From the NCBI RefSeq assembly GCF_028453695.1, contig NC_135776.1:2976001-3040000 (forward strand): DNA of 64,000 bases, given 5' to 3'. The notes beneath the pieces were generated by a model. That model did not search any database. It was not told the origin of the DNA and saw only the letters and a list, made by a program, of their open reading frames with translations. This stretch comes from Augochlora pura (Eukaryota; Arthropoda; Insecta; Hymenoptera; Halictidae). Shown here in pieces: positions 22,237 to 33,399 of this stretch (positions within the stretch are counted from its first letter, which is position 1; each line of letters opens with the position of its first letter). The translations under genes were made by a program, and so were the position numbers.

Positions 22237-22795
22237 TCGCAGCGAAATAAAATTCAACGGAATACGACAGGAGAACGTACGGGGGGATTTTACGGAAAAA
22301 AAATCAGCGCCGGCTATCCGTCAGGGTATTAAAAGGTCCGCAAAAAAGCGGACGAAAGAAATATTGGCTGGCATGAATGGTGATGAACAGCCGCTGTCGA
22401 CATTCGGATGCTCGCGACGCCGCCGCCGCTGCATTACCACTGTCACCGGGGCACCGCCGCCGGTCGTCCCTCGTCGTCGATGTCCGTGCCAGTGCCGGCG
22501 AAATTTTATTCCGTATAATAGTCCCTTTATTTCCGGTCGGATTCCTTGAAACGTTTCGGCGCCACCGAATTCGGGGGCAAAACAAAAAAATTCGAAAATT
22601 TTTCGAAATTGTCCACCGATGGAAAGCGTTATCGAATTATTTTTCAGCTCGTGAAAACGTCGACGGCTTTATCGGCGGATTTCATGCGTTCGAATGAAAA
22701 GCGGGCGACTGGAATTAAAAACTTGAGTCGAGAAATATTTAGTGATAATGTTGCGCTGTTATTTATTTGTTAAGATTATTGAGAGGAAGAATTTA
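22234..22795. other. CpG-rich stretch with no gene seen
   Basis: Single-copy sequence with overlapping frames on both strands (22,172-22,697), none with convincing codon structure. Confidence 0.4.
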
Positions 22796-23040
22796 TTTCT
22801 ATTTGAGGGCGAAATTTAAAATTGTGAAGACCGAGTTTATTTTATTTTAAGGGTGGAATTTAGAATATTGTGGACATACACAGATTTTATTTTTATTTAA
22901 GGGTGGCTAGAATTTAAAATTGTGAAGAAGTAAGAAGAATTCCTTTTTATTTAAGGGTGGTTGGAATTTAAAATTGTGAAGACACGAAGTAAATTCATAT
23001 TTATATAAAGAAGGCTGACATATATAATTATGAAGACGCA
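22796..23040. repeat. 54-bp minisatellite, about five copies
   Basis: AATTTAAAATTGTGAAG or close variants fall at 22,813, 22,857, 22,911, 22,965 and 23,018, with spacings of 44, 54, 54 and 53 bp. Each is preceded by TATTTAAGGGTGG. Confidence 0.85.
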
Positions 23041-23940
23041 AGAATTACTATTATTCTCTTATTTTTAATTTATTAAAAACTACTGCAAGAAAGAATCCAT
23101 TATTGAAAAAAATTGACAAAAATCCAATCTGCCTTAATCATCCCCCAAAAATCAATTTCCTCCTTATTTTCCTAACGATCCCCAGGGCGGCGATCCTCGC
23201 GCGCGTGCATTAAATAATTACGAAATAAAACAGCGGCAAGAGTAATAATCACCGCGCGGAATAATCCCGTAAATAACGGCCGGCGGAACCATGGGGCAAA
23301 AACAAGCGCGGGAGAGTCCCGGGCTCTGGCGCGCGTATCAAACTTTCCGCGAAGCCTGCGAAAAACGGACCGGGCAAAACCGAGAGGAACGTTGGACGGC
23401 GGAATTTCAGTACGCGGAAGCTCGCGGAAACGTTCGGCAACGAAGTCGTTCGAAAATTCGCGGCCCGGGTCCTTTAAGTTCCCGATAGTTCGTTTCGCGT
23501 GTTAATTATCGCGAGTCGCGTAGAATCCGGCGCCGGGCGGAAGGACGACGGAAGAAGGGCGGAAGGACGACGGCGGCGGAAAAGGGATCGCGCGGGCTCC
23601 CGAAAAGTTCATTAGCGAGCAGAAGTCTGTCGCGGGGGCACGGCTTGGAGCTGACCAGGTTTAATTACATTTCTCGTAGAAACACGGTTAACTGAGCGCG
23701 GAGGAGGCGGGGCACGGCCGTGTTTAATTACTCCCATTCGCGGCTGCAAAGTGTAAGCGCAATAGACACGGCGAGCGGTGCCGCTTGCGCGGGACGCGTA
23801 ATTGAAGGTTTTATGAAAATCGATTTTCCATAAAGCTCGCATTGTCACGCTACATTAGTACGAATTAATCTGCGGCCGCGGCCGCGTCGATTCCCCGTCG
23901 ATCCACGATCGATCTTCGATCGAAAACCCCCCCTCCCACT
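23041..23940. other. CpG-rich stretch with no gene seen
   Basis: Single-copy sequence; at 23,545-23,580 a GGAAGGACGACGG motif is repeated twice. A NotI-like GCGGCCGCGGCCGCG palindrome lies near 23,872. No gene recognised. Confidence 0.4.
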
Positions 23941-23944
23941 CCTC

Positions 23945-24320
23945 CCGTGATTGATGATATCTTGTACGCCGCCGCGTGTTCATAACGTTGTAATTAATGA
24001 TTGACCGATGATATTTAATTGAAATTTACAACGCCGTTGGACCACCGCATATTTCGCCGGTCCGGCGTGCGGCGCAACTATGTGTCTCCTTCGGTGCAAT
24101 AAATTAGCCGGGGGGGCTACTTGCGCCGATCGATGATTTCTTATACGCCTCTGCGTCTTCATAACGTTGTAATTGATGATCGAACGGCGGGATTTAATTG
24201 AAATTTACGTCGCTGTTACAACGACGCGTATTTTACCGGCTGCAACTATGTGGCGCTTGCGAAACTAAGATTCGCTGATTGATGATTTCTTATGGACGCT
24301 ACGCGGGCTTTGTGTTGTCC
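23945..24320. repeat. Diverged tandem repeat, about 150-180 bp unit
   Basis: GATGATTTCTTATACG-like starts fall at 23,953, 24,132 and 24,281 (spacings 179 and 149 bp), and CATAACGTTGTAATT recurs at 23,981 and 24,160. Units contain GCAACTATGTG near their ends. The same unit resumes after the adjacent microsatellite. Confidence 0.75.
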
Positions 24321-24324
24321 GTCA

Positions 24325-24738
24325 TTACTGCGTGTGTACTCCATGTGTACTGTATGTGTACTGCGTTATATGCTGCATGTATAGTGCATGTATACTGTAT
24401 ATGTCATGCATGTATAGTGCATGTATACTTCACATATACTGCATAGGTACTGCATTATATACTGCGTGTATACTACACATATACTGCCCTTATACCTTCA
24501 CGTATACTGTACATATGCTGCACACACACTGTACAGAGATACAGAAATATCTCTGTGCATACATTCTCCACGTATACTGCACATATAGTGCATATGTACT
24601 GCATTATATACTGCACATATACTGCCTCTATACTGCCCATATATAGCACATATACTGCACTATATACTGCACATATATTGCGCACATACTATACAGAGAC
24701 ACAGAAATATCTCTGTGCATACAAGCTGCAAGTTCGCT
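24325..24738. repeat. TGTATACTGCA-type microsatellite with two hairpins
   Basis: About 40 degenerate copies of (A/G)TATACTGCA(C/T). A segment with ACAGAGATA, a 6-base spacer and TATCTCTGT (perfect inverted repeat) lies at 24,533. A second copy with one mismatch lies 160 bp later at 24,693, so the array was duplicated as a block. It appears inserted in the GATGATTTCTTA array. Confidence 0.9.
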
Positions 24739-24756
24739 GCATGTACGCTGTCACTT

Positions 24757-25465
24757 ATCATTGATCGATGTAAACCAGTTGAAATTTACAACTCGTCTAA
24801 TCCAACGCGTTGTCCGAATGTTTACCGTCCGGCCAACAATTTTCACGTTTCGAAACAATAAATAACTCGGCACTCGCACCGAATCACGATTTCTTACCCG
24901 CGGCCGCTGTAATTTATACGATTCGTCGACGCGAACCGGTCGGAATTTCCAACGCGTCTTTTGCGCGTTCGTCGAGCAGCAACTATGCGCCCGTCGCCAT
25001 GGAAACAATAAATTACACGCCGCCGTTCGATAATCGATGATTTTGTCAGACGGCGTGCCGCGGTCATAAAGTTGCAGTCGACGCGCTCCCGTGTCATAAA
25101 ACACGGGGTATTTTGTAGTCGGCTCTCGATTAATCTCCGCGAAATTGAGTCAGCATATTTCTTGCCCACCGGCGCGCAACAATGATCGATAATTTCGTCG
25201 CACCGCGACCACAATCCTGCAATCTGCGTTTCGTGTAACAGGATCAATTCGATATTTGCAGCGCGTTTAGGTGGACGGGACTCGTGCTCGAACGATAGTC
25301 GCGGCGATCTATTTAGCTGGACGGAAAAAATTGCGAACAAAAGCGAAGTTAATTAACGAAATATCTATGTATTGGAAACGAAGGTTCCCCCCCCCCCCCC
25401 GAAACGAGATCAATAATCAACGCCGATCGATAATCTCGTCCGCGCAGATTCCGCGCTCACAATGC
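24757..25465. repeat. Continuation of the 150-bp diverged tandem repeat
   Basis: GATGATTT/GATAATTT(C)GTC landmarks fall at 24,885, 25,035, 25,188 and 25,429, with 150- and 153-bp spacings then a longer one. GCAACTATG and AATCCTGCAATCTGCG segments recur with them. A run of 14 C lies near 25,387. Confidence 0.65.
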
Positions 25466-26075
25466 TGCAATTTGCGATCGAACCGGCTCGATCCGAGCCG
25501 AATTATACACCGCATTTAGGCGGCGCGTGATCAACGCGCGCGACCACGCGGACGGCGACAATACGGTTGCCCGTTTTCGAGACAAAAGTTGCAACATTGA
25601 CGGGTTAAATGACTTATCTGGCCCCGACGATAGTTCGCGAACAGAGGTGTCGCGCGTTGCTCATTAGCGTTTACAGGACAGCGTTACAAATACGGTCGAA
25701 CGCGGCCGGATATATCGGGGCCGGGAGGAACGGTCTCGAACGAGCCGGACCGCGGAAAGCGCGAGCGGCCCCGACTTTAATTTCCCCCTCCTCCGTCCGA
25801 TTCGTAATTACCGGCGGCGCCTCTTTAATTGAGACCCAATAGCGTAAATGAAAATATTGCTCGGGCGCGCGGGTGCCAGCCCTGCGAAACGCGGACGCGG
25901 ACGCGCGGGCGAGTGGTAATGAAGCCGCGCGCGCCTCTCCCTTTCTCCTATAATTAAAACGGTAAATTACCGTATGACCCGTGTCGTTCACGGAAAAAGG
26001 GGATATGCAACGTCGTTAGCGTGCTCCCGAGCGTTGTTTGCGCACTCGTTTTCATCGCCCGAGCCACGATTTCGT
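25466..26075. other. CpG-rich island with no gene seen
   Basis: Single-copy CpG-rich sequence with TTTAATTGAG, CGTAATTACC and TATAATTAAAAC sites. It could be regulatory. Frames at 25,609-25,991 lie on both strands and are compositional. Confidence 0.35.
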
Positions 26076-26077
26076 TT

Positions 26078-26144
26078 TAATCTCTCTCTCTCTCCTCTCT
26101 CTCTTTCACTCCTTTACTCTCTCCTCTCTCTTTCTCTCTCTCGC
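26078..26144. repeat. CT-rich microsatellite
   Basis: Imperfect CTCTCT run interrupted by TTTCACTCCTTTA. Confidence 0.9.
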
Positions 26145-26194
26145 GCGTTGGTCCTCCCACGAGGTCAGCCTTCAACAATCTAGGTCTTCGAATT

Positions 26195-26219
26195 GTCAGG
26201 TTATGTAACATAACCTGAC
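26195..26219. repeat. Perfect palindrome, 11-bp arms
   Basis: GTCAGGTTATG, a TAA spacer and CATAACCTGAC form a perfect inverted repeat. Related TAACCTGACATAACCTGACA occurs in tandem near 18,140. It could be a protein-binding palindrome or the remnant of an inverted element. Confidence 0.8.
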
Positions 26220-26775
26220 CAATTATGAAAATTTATTTTCATTGCAATATATTCGAGCACAAATGAATTCGACTATGATTTTGCGAATGCGAAACTAACG
26301 TCATCCCCTATGATAAATGTGAATTTTTCAGTTTTATTTTAATTAATTGAATTGCTTTAATTATGTGGGGATTTCAGTGTCTAATTGTGGGCGACGAACG
26401 CGTTAAAGTACGGTAAGGGGTTAAATAAAAAAAACGTGAGATCCTGTAGTAGAAAGCCTCCTTCTTCGATCGTCTTTTGTCGCAGAAACGACCCGCGTCG
26501 GCCACGGGCCAAAGCGAGTTCTAAGGCCACGGAAGGAACTCGCATGCTGCCGGATAGGTCGAAGTTATGCGGCCCCGAAGAAAGACCTTCAACTTTCGAC
26601 CTACGGGAAGTGCCGGCGCGGCGCGGCGAGAGAAGAAACAGGCATCGCGTGCCCGCGGAATCAGCACGATCTAGCAGCGGAATTTCGATCGGCGTCTACA
26701 CACCGACCGTCGGCACGTCGAAGGACAGATGTTGTCTCGCGGCGCGGCGCGGCGCTCCCGGATTAGCTCTTTTAC
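26220..26775. other. Mixed stretch with no gene seen
   Basis: AT-rich to 26,440, then CpG-rich. An open frame at 26,385-26,780 has no splice support. Confidence 0.4.
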
Positions 26776-26838
26776 CTTAGCCGTGTGGTAATCGCGGTGC
26801 CATCGGATCGACGGCTCTCTGCAACCCGAAAACCAACC
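26776..26838 (-). CDS. Weak candidate exon, 63 nt
   Basis: On the minus strand ACGTTATTTCAG is followed by 63 bases open in one frame (VGFRVAESRRSDGTAITTRL) and the donor GTAAAAG. The length is a multiple of three and the phase is the same at both ends. No homology is recognised; chance is a real possibility. Confidence 0.18.
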
Positions 26839-27083
26839 CTGAAATAACGTAACCTTGGCGATCGATTCGCACAGATTGCGAGCGAAACGAGACGCCCCTG
26901 CTTGTACACCGGGGACTCCCTGGCGATTTCCTCTCGCCTGGGATATCTCTCGCCTGACACGGCGATCGCGCGCCGTCTATGCGAAATTGTGCCGTTGGAT
27001 AGGGAAATTCGTTCTTCGAGACGCTCGAGAGATTATCGAGAACATTTTTCTACTTCGTCAAATATCGCTAATTTAATAATAGT

Positions 27084-27317
27084 TTAACACGTTGACTGCC
27101 GACAATCGACCACTAAAATACTCGCACAGTTAAAACAATTTAATTAATTAAAGCGAAGCTGGAAAATTAATATTTATCATGAGGAGTGGTATTAGAACTC
27201 TTTCGCATTCGAAGCATTCTAGTCAAATTCAATTTGTTCAAATATATTACAATAAAAATGAATTTTCAAGATTGGTCAAAAATTAGTGTCACCCATATTT
27301 GGCACTCAACGTGTTAA
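27084..27317. mobile_element. TTAA-flanked MITE with CACGTTGA(C/G)TGCC ends
   Basis: TTAA then CACGTTGACTGCC at the left is mirrored by GGCACTCAACGTG then TTAA at the right: 13-bp inverted ends with one mismatch and intact TTAA on both sides. It is about 234 bp, AT-rich and non-coding. TTAA target duplication and short ends fit a piggyBac-type non-autonomous element, distinct in sequence from the ACCCTTTGCACTCG copies. Confidence 0.8.
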
Positions 27318-28158
27318 TAAAATAATGGTAATAGTAATGAGATAGTATATATAATAATTTAATAGTATACGTAATCATATAATTTAATATAATAATATTA
27401 ATATAAAAATAAAGGTGATAGAAGCTTTTGATACTGTTTTGCCTAAAACGTGAATCTCAGTATAAAATAAAAATTAATTGCACCGATGAAATTTTCCGGC
27501 GACAGTTCGCAGGAACCTTAGATCGCGGGAGGAAATTTGTCTAGCGTTCGACGAGTCCCCCGGGGGTTGGCTCACGGGAGGGATGGAAAAGAGAGACCGG
27601 TCGAACGGCTTAGGAGGGGGGAGGCACTCGGCCGGCAACGGTAAATCTGTAAGATCTCCGGCAAAGAAAGAGGAAATTGAACAACGTCTGTTCGCGTTCA
27701 CCTCGAGGCCGGCCTCTCCCCCCCCTGAATCGGATTAATGCGGGAACTATTGGAAGCGTCGCCCGGGGTAGGGGGGAGGGGAGGAGGACGTGGAACGAAC
27801 GTATCTGTCAAACACGAAAGAACCAATATTCGTCCACTCGAATGATTCACCGATCAATTTCCCCTTCAACCCCCCCCCCCTCCTCCCCAACGTAGCCGTC
27901 GTGCCAGTCGATGGCCGTTCCGCTCTATAAAAACCAGTCGATAAAAATGACGCTGCGATTGTGTCCGGACAACGATTAAATTTCATTCTCGCCCCTTCAG
28001 CTTCTCCCCTCCTCCTCCACCTCCTCCTCGCGCCATTAACGTGGACCACGCGACGCGTTCCTGCGCGCCGCTTGTCAATACAGAGAATTAGCTGTCGTCA
28101 CGGCGAAAAACTGCTATTTAACCTCTCCGCACGCTAACCTCTAAATTCCTCGATCGCG
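27318..28158. other. Mixed stretch with no gene seen
   Basis: AT-rich at first (TAATATAATAAT runs), CpG- and polypyrimidine-rich from 27,480. Poly-C-rich CCTCCTCC tracts near 27,870 and 28,010. No gene recognised. Confidence 0.4.
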
Positions 28159-28353
28159 ATGTATTACAGGAATATCTATGACAGTCCGTTTCAATTATCA
28201 GACACGTTTCGTCGTGGAATTGATTTTATTTTAACACGTGCGACGGGAATGACTAATGTTGGAAGCGTTCTATTATTAACGCTGATGTTGTTTCCTGGAA
28301 TAAGTTTACTGAAATGTGTAAAGTCAAAGAAAGTTGCTAAAAATGTCATTTAA
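28159..28353 (+). CDS. Weak candidate small ORF, 64 codons, one hydrophobic segment
   Basis: A true ATG opens 64 codons with a hydrophobic stretch (VGSVLLLTLMLFPGISLL) followed by a basic C-terminus (KCVKSKKVAKNVI). AATAAA overlaps the region just after the stop. Codons are AT-rich and no upstream splice or promoter signal is evident, so this may be chance. Confidence 0.15.
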   Translation: MYYRNIYDSPFQLSDTFRRGIDFILTRATGMTNVGSVLLLTLMLFPGISLLKCVKSKKVAKNVI

Positions 28354-29100
28354 TAAAGGTGAAGATAGAACGGATGTAGAAGGTTTTCGCTAGGTAATTT
28401 CATTTGTGGTTTATAAATGATTAGTATCACGAATTTTGAAGAGTAAAAATATAGCAATATAGAACCATAGTAATATGAAAATATAAAAATATAAAAATAT
28501 AAAAATATAAAAATACCTGCAAACAGAAGGGAAATAGTTTGGAAAATTATAGTACAAAATTTGAAAATAAAATATTACCAAGTTCAAGGAAAAAAATTCA
28601 CAAAAATCCTCCCTTCAATATTTATCGACTTGGCACTGATATTTTCGTCGAGTATGGTTAAAAAATTGTCATAAAAATAATCACGATCGCGGACCGTGGA
28701 AAAACGCGAAACAGCCCGCGAAATTTTCGAGCAGGTACGCAGGGGTGGATCGAGAAGGGGTGCCGGGTCGAGAGAGATTAAACGAGAGTTTGGTCGACGG
28801 GGAGGCGCTTGAAATGACCCGCAGTAAGCGCTACACCGCCAACAACAATGGATTTTTCTCTTCGTCGGTTGTCCCCTTTGTGACACGGTAAACGTCCAAC
28901 TACTCGGCAATTGTACATGGCGGCGTGTACCCGTGCTTTAAAACGAACATCTGACCGCGGAAAATTCCAAAATTTCCACCTACTTTTATCGCTTTCGTCG
29001 CGGTTTTCCAACGACAACATTCCCTTCGATTTCGGTTTAGCAAGTACTTGTTGAGAATTGTTAGTCGATAAATATTCAGCAGAATTGAGGAAATTGATGT
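28354..29100. other. Mixed stretch with no gene seen
   Basis: Contains a short (AAAATAT)n run at about 28,478-28,516, otherwise single-copy sequence. Confidence 0.45.
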
Positions 29101-29104
29101 TAGA

Positions 29105-29485
29105 GTGATTGTGTTCGAAAATTGAAATTGGAAAATTGGAATTCAATTTTTGAGGTTAGAAAATTGGAATTCAATCTTTGAAGTTAGAAAATTGAAATCT
29201 AGCCACTGAAATTACAGAATTGAAACTCAGTTACTGAAATTAGAAAATTAAAATTCAACCAATGAGATTATAAAATTTGAATCCAGTCACTGAAATTAGA
29301 AAATTCAAATCAAATTATTGAAATTATAAAATTGGAATCATAAAATTGGAAATAGAAGATTGAAGATAGAAAATTGAAATTAAATAATAGAAAGTAGAAA
29401 ATAGTAATGAGAGAACTGGAAATAGAAAATTGAAGTTATAAGATTGAAATTGGAGAACTGAAATTAAGAAATTAAAATTAAAAAT
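29105..29485. repeat. Degenerate 28-bp minisatellite
   Basis: Units built on AGAAAATTGAAATTC with (A/C)AGTCACTGAAATT recur about every 28 bp (29,158, 29,187, 29,215, 29,243, 29,271, 29,298 and on), becoming irregular toward the right end. Confidence 0.85.
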
Positions 29486-31240
29486 ATCTAGATCAATATC
29501 AAAGCATCGCAATAAAACTAAAAAATTCTAATTGAACTTAAAGACCATCTTTTTAACCCTAAAACATCTAACCCTTAACCATGTAACCCTTCAACATTTT
29601 AGCATTTTTCTTCGTCCAACCAGTTAGAGGCTGTTAAGAAAATGAGGATTCGGATAGGATGACAATTCGGGGTCAAAACGGACCCGTCGCCGGCCGGTTA
29701 ACCGCGATCGCGTAATTCCTAGCGGAAGGACGCCGTTCCCCGAATCGTTTCCTTTGGCCGATTTCGCGAACCGTGGTTTCGAGTGCGATCCCGCTGAATC
29801 GGTGCTCCGGCCGGTCCGGCAATTCCATTGGCCTTGCCGAGCCAACTCGGCCGCGAAACGCAATTTAATTCTCCTCGATTTAATCGCGGCCCCGGGGCGC
29901 TCTTCATTTACAGCCTGCCCGAATCCGAGAGTCCTCTCGACGCGCTCGAATTAAAACGCCGCGCCGCGACGCGCCGCCCGTTCGGGATCCGCGTCCGGGA
30001 ATCGATTCGCTTTCTCGGCCGATTAGCCGCCCTCCGAGCCCGTCGGATCAACGCTCGAGAACCAGCATCCCGTGTCTGATCCACCCGCCGACACCTAATC
30101 CAGCCTTCGTTCGAGGAAACTAGCTTTTTACCGACCCTTGGCTCGATTTTTACGCGCTTTGAATTCGATTACGAAGATCCACGACGAGCCTTCGATCATT
30201 TTTATCATCTGTTGTTATCGAGACGATGTGGTCTAATTATTTTTATAAATTAAAACAAAGGTGTATAATAAATATTGATTGTTAACGGTGATAGAGATGG
30301 TATTAAATCTGGAATTTAGAGGAGGAGAGATTTATATAAATTTCTTTAATCTCAACCGCAGATCTGCTATCAATGACAATTTTTAAAAGCCTGTCTGTTA
30401 AGCAGATTTATTCGAATTAATCATTCAAATCGTCCGGAATCATTAAAGTCGCGGAGACATTTATTTACGCGAGTGCGCGAAAGCATTGCGTTTAATTAAA
30501 GAGAAGTTGGAAGCTTCGAAGGGTCCCTCTGGCAGGATTAAGGCGGATTTGAAAGCTTCGTCGATGAGGAACAGCTCCGACCGAATTAACTTCTGCATTT
30601 TCGCAGAGTCTGAATCAAGCAACGACGCGAGTTAGATCGAAAGAGAGAGAGAGTTCGAAGACTTCGATGAGAGGCGAAAAATTGTTGCGTTCCGTGCATC
30701 GGAAGGCGGGCGAGAACACCGGAAGCATCCGGGTCGATCAGATTACAAGGATTCGCGAAACTTTTACCCCTTTGATCCAGCCCCGCCTCCGCGGCCCTCC
30801 TCGGCAATCCAATTTTACCGGCTCGAAGTCGACCGACGACTAATATACGTGGATACCGATCCATTTCCCGGCAACTTTATCCGACGTCGAACCGGATCCG
30901 CCGCGGCGAAACTCGGCCGTGTTCTTCGGCCGGCGCCGAAAATAGCCGGATCTGTCCGTCGGCCGTGCCGCGAGTCCCAGATTCGCGGGCTATAAATTAA
31001 TCGGCGAACGATTTCTCGGAAATAATTGCGACTCGGGCACGATCGATCGACCCGCAACCTCTTTCGCCGGCTCTTTTCTCCCAGCAACAAATGGAGTCCT
31101 CCCTCCGGCCGGAGCGGGCACATGCCACCTTCCACAGAAGGTATCGATCGCTCGATCGATCGTCTGAATTAATTACGGAACCGTCCGACTGCGATTTTAA
31201 TTTCAAATCCAAAAACGTCACTGGAATCGAGAAATAGCTG
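29486..31240. other. Mixed stretch with no gene seen
   Basis: CpG-rich at 29,640-30,200 and 30,540-31,210, with AT-rich sequence between. Overlapping short frames occur on both strands. No repeats or splice pairs stand out. Confidence 0.4.
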
Positions 31241-31244
31241 ATCT

Positions 31245-31560
31245 TCGAGCTTCTGTAACTTCGCCGAAAAAAATCGTACGATATTCTACGTGCACTGGTT
31301 TTAAAGAGCGAAGTCTCTACTTTAATCTCCGATCCTCTTTTTTAAAAAATTGTTGCTTCAATTACGATGAAATAATTTTTCAATGATCACCGATTTCAAG
31401 ATCGTACCGATCTAGCTACTAGGAAATTTTGAAAATTTGATCGACTGTAGAAAGCTGAAAAATTTTTTTTCCTTATCGGCTCCAACGTGATTTTACAGAG
31501 GGAAGTCTCCTCTTTAAAACGACTCCTCAAAAATTGCTCTACGATTTTTTCCCGCGACTC
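31245..31560. repeat. Diverged tandem repeat, 192-bp unit, two copies
   Basis: TGTAACTTCGCCG, A-run, TCGTACGAT and then TTTTAAAGAGCGAAGTCTC are followed by a second, more decayed copy whose GAAGTCTC lies 192 bp further on (31,310 to 31,502). The same unit is found at 45.4 and 47.1 kb. Confidence 0.75.
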
Positions 31561-33175
31561 TATCGCATTTTGATCGCAGGCTAACGCTCAGCCACAGCGA
31601 TCTCTATTTCGAACTGCATTCGACTGTATAGTTTATTTAAAATTGCACAGTTTTCTCTCGCAATTATTTTTCTATGGGCGAATAGATGAACACCGTGTAG
31701 AAAGCCGCAGAACGCGGTCCGCGGACGGTCGATCGAAAATCACCGCGACGCGAAAGGTAAACCAAGGGAGGCCCGCGGTCGCGGATTCGCGGCGTGCAGG
31801 TGCACGGACAGCGGCGGCTTCGTTGCACCGTGACGTCACCGAGCTCGAACAGCGGAACGGCGGGGACGGGCTCGTAAATAACTCGCGGTGGGAAAAATCG
31901 CGCATAAATTACAGCGAATTGATATTTGCCGAGTTTGTAAATTATATTCCGGGCGGTGCGAGCACCGATGCGGTTCCGCGCGCGGTCGCGCCCGCCGGAC
32001 CAACGAACCGTGAACCACCCGGGCGGCTCTCCGCTCTCTTCCTGCATTTCCTGGTCCCGATGCGTCAAAGGAATAACGAAATCAAGCGTGTCGCGCGGTC
32101 TAGGATAAACAGATCGATTTCAGACACGCCATCGATCCGCTTTTGTCCTCGCTTATATCTTCCACGCGCCATCTACGCCGTCGGCCAACCTCCGCGAACT
32201 TCCTCCGCTAATCCCTAGAATCATCCCTCCGCGTTCCAAATTTATCCCTTTATATCATCCCGCCGCGCGCTATCTTTCATCCCCTCCCGTATTTTTCCAT
32301 CGCGCGGCGTCTTTCATTGAAGACGTTCGCGTTGGCTCCGCATCGGCGATATATATGGAATTGGAATTGAAGAGGGTGCAGTGTTTGGGTTCTTTAACCC
32401 TTTCGCTGACGCGCGGCTTATGGAATTAATCCTTCAAAGACGAAGATTAAGTCTGACTACTTTTTATTTTAATTTCGAAATTAGTGATGTATAAGTTTAA
32501 TTTTAATTGGGGGGTGTAGTTTGATTTTATTAAATTTTTAGGGATGTTAGGGTGACGGTAGAATTGTTAATTTAAGGCTTAAATTGAGAAAATGTTATAC
32601 TTTTTGTTTAGTTAATGTTGCACTGTCTTAATATTGCAATTGTCTTAATCGAGTTCATGTTGGTTTAAATGATCTATATTGTTAGATGCAGCGGTCTAAC
32701 AAAATATTAGAGTACTAGATTTCCTAAATAATATTGTCACAATTTTCTACTGAGAATTAAAGTATCAACTTAACCAATTGATATCTAACCACTTCATCAT
32801 CCCCCAAATTGCCTTACGAAGCCCTGCAACACTCCGTATCTCTAAATCGCATCAATGCGATCTCCTCAGATCCCCATTGATCTAAATTAACGTTCAACGA
32901 AATAGAACATCGCCTTGACATAACCTCACAGATTAAGCGACACTAAAAAAGAATCTTCCAATTCACCAGTGTCGCAATCTCCAAACTAGCAACCCTTTTT
33001 ATCAACGCGAGCAATTTTTTAAAAATGTCAGGCACCGGTTAAAAAATAGCGTCATCGTTGTTCACTTAACTCGTTCAGGCGAATGATCGATCAAGAGAGG
33101 ATCCACGTAATCGAAGGGCGGCGAGCTAATCCTCGCGGTGCCCTTAACCCGCCCAACCCGCTCAGCCAGCGGCAC
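31561..33175. other. Mixed stretch with no gene seen
   Basis: CpG-rich at 31,680-32,340, including a 191-codon plus-strand frame without codon bias (31,643-32,218); AT-rich afterwards. TTAACCCTTTCGCTG near 32,395 resembles a single MITE end without a partner. Confidence 0.4.
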
Positions 33176-33340
33176 CTAACCTGCGCGACGCGGTTGCAAG
33201 TTGCATCCAGCATGGAACGAGGCCATGTGCGCTATTAGACCTAGCAAGACCAGTAAAACAACCGACCCAGTGGTCCGTCGTTCGACACCATAGAACCTCC
33301 CCAAGAAAACTCCAGAATTGTCAAGCAACGCGAGAAACAT
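33176..33340 (-). CDS. Candidate small ORF or first coding exon with a signal peptide
   Basis: From a true ATG at 33,340 the minus strand encodes 54 residues: MFLALLDNSGVFLGRFYGVE, a basic RR, a hydrophobic run (TTGSVVLLVLLGLIAHMASF) and HAGCNLQPRRAG, then TAG. The hydrophobic core behind arginines and the small residues after it look like a signal peptide or anchor. The stop overlaps a possible donor (GCGCAG then GTTAGG; phase 1). If it is spliced, the frame would match the alternative phase-1 acceptor of the left-end exon. No family recognised. Confidence 0.3.
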   Translation of the reverse strand: MFLALLDNSGVFLGRFYGVERRTTGSVVLLVLLGLIAHMASFHAGCNLQPRRAG

Positions 33341-33399
33341 CCGCTGCGTTCCTCGGCGCACAGTTTCGAGCTAGGGAAGTCCGCGAGCGGAAGTGGGTT

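Noticed and set aside
23872..23886. GC-rich palindrome GCGGCCGCGGCCGCG as a functional site
   Set aside because: Short self-complementary CG runs are expected in such CpG-dense DNA.
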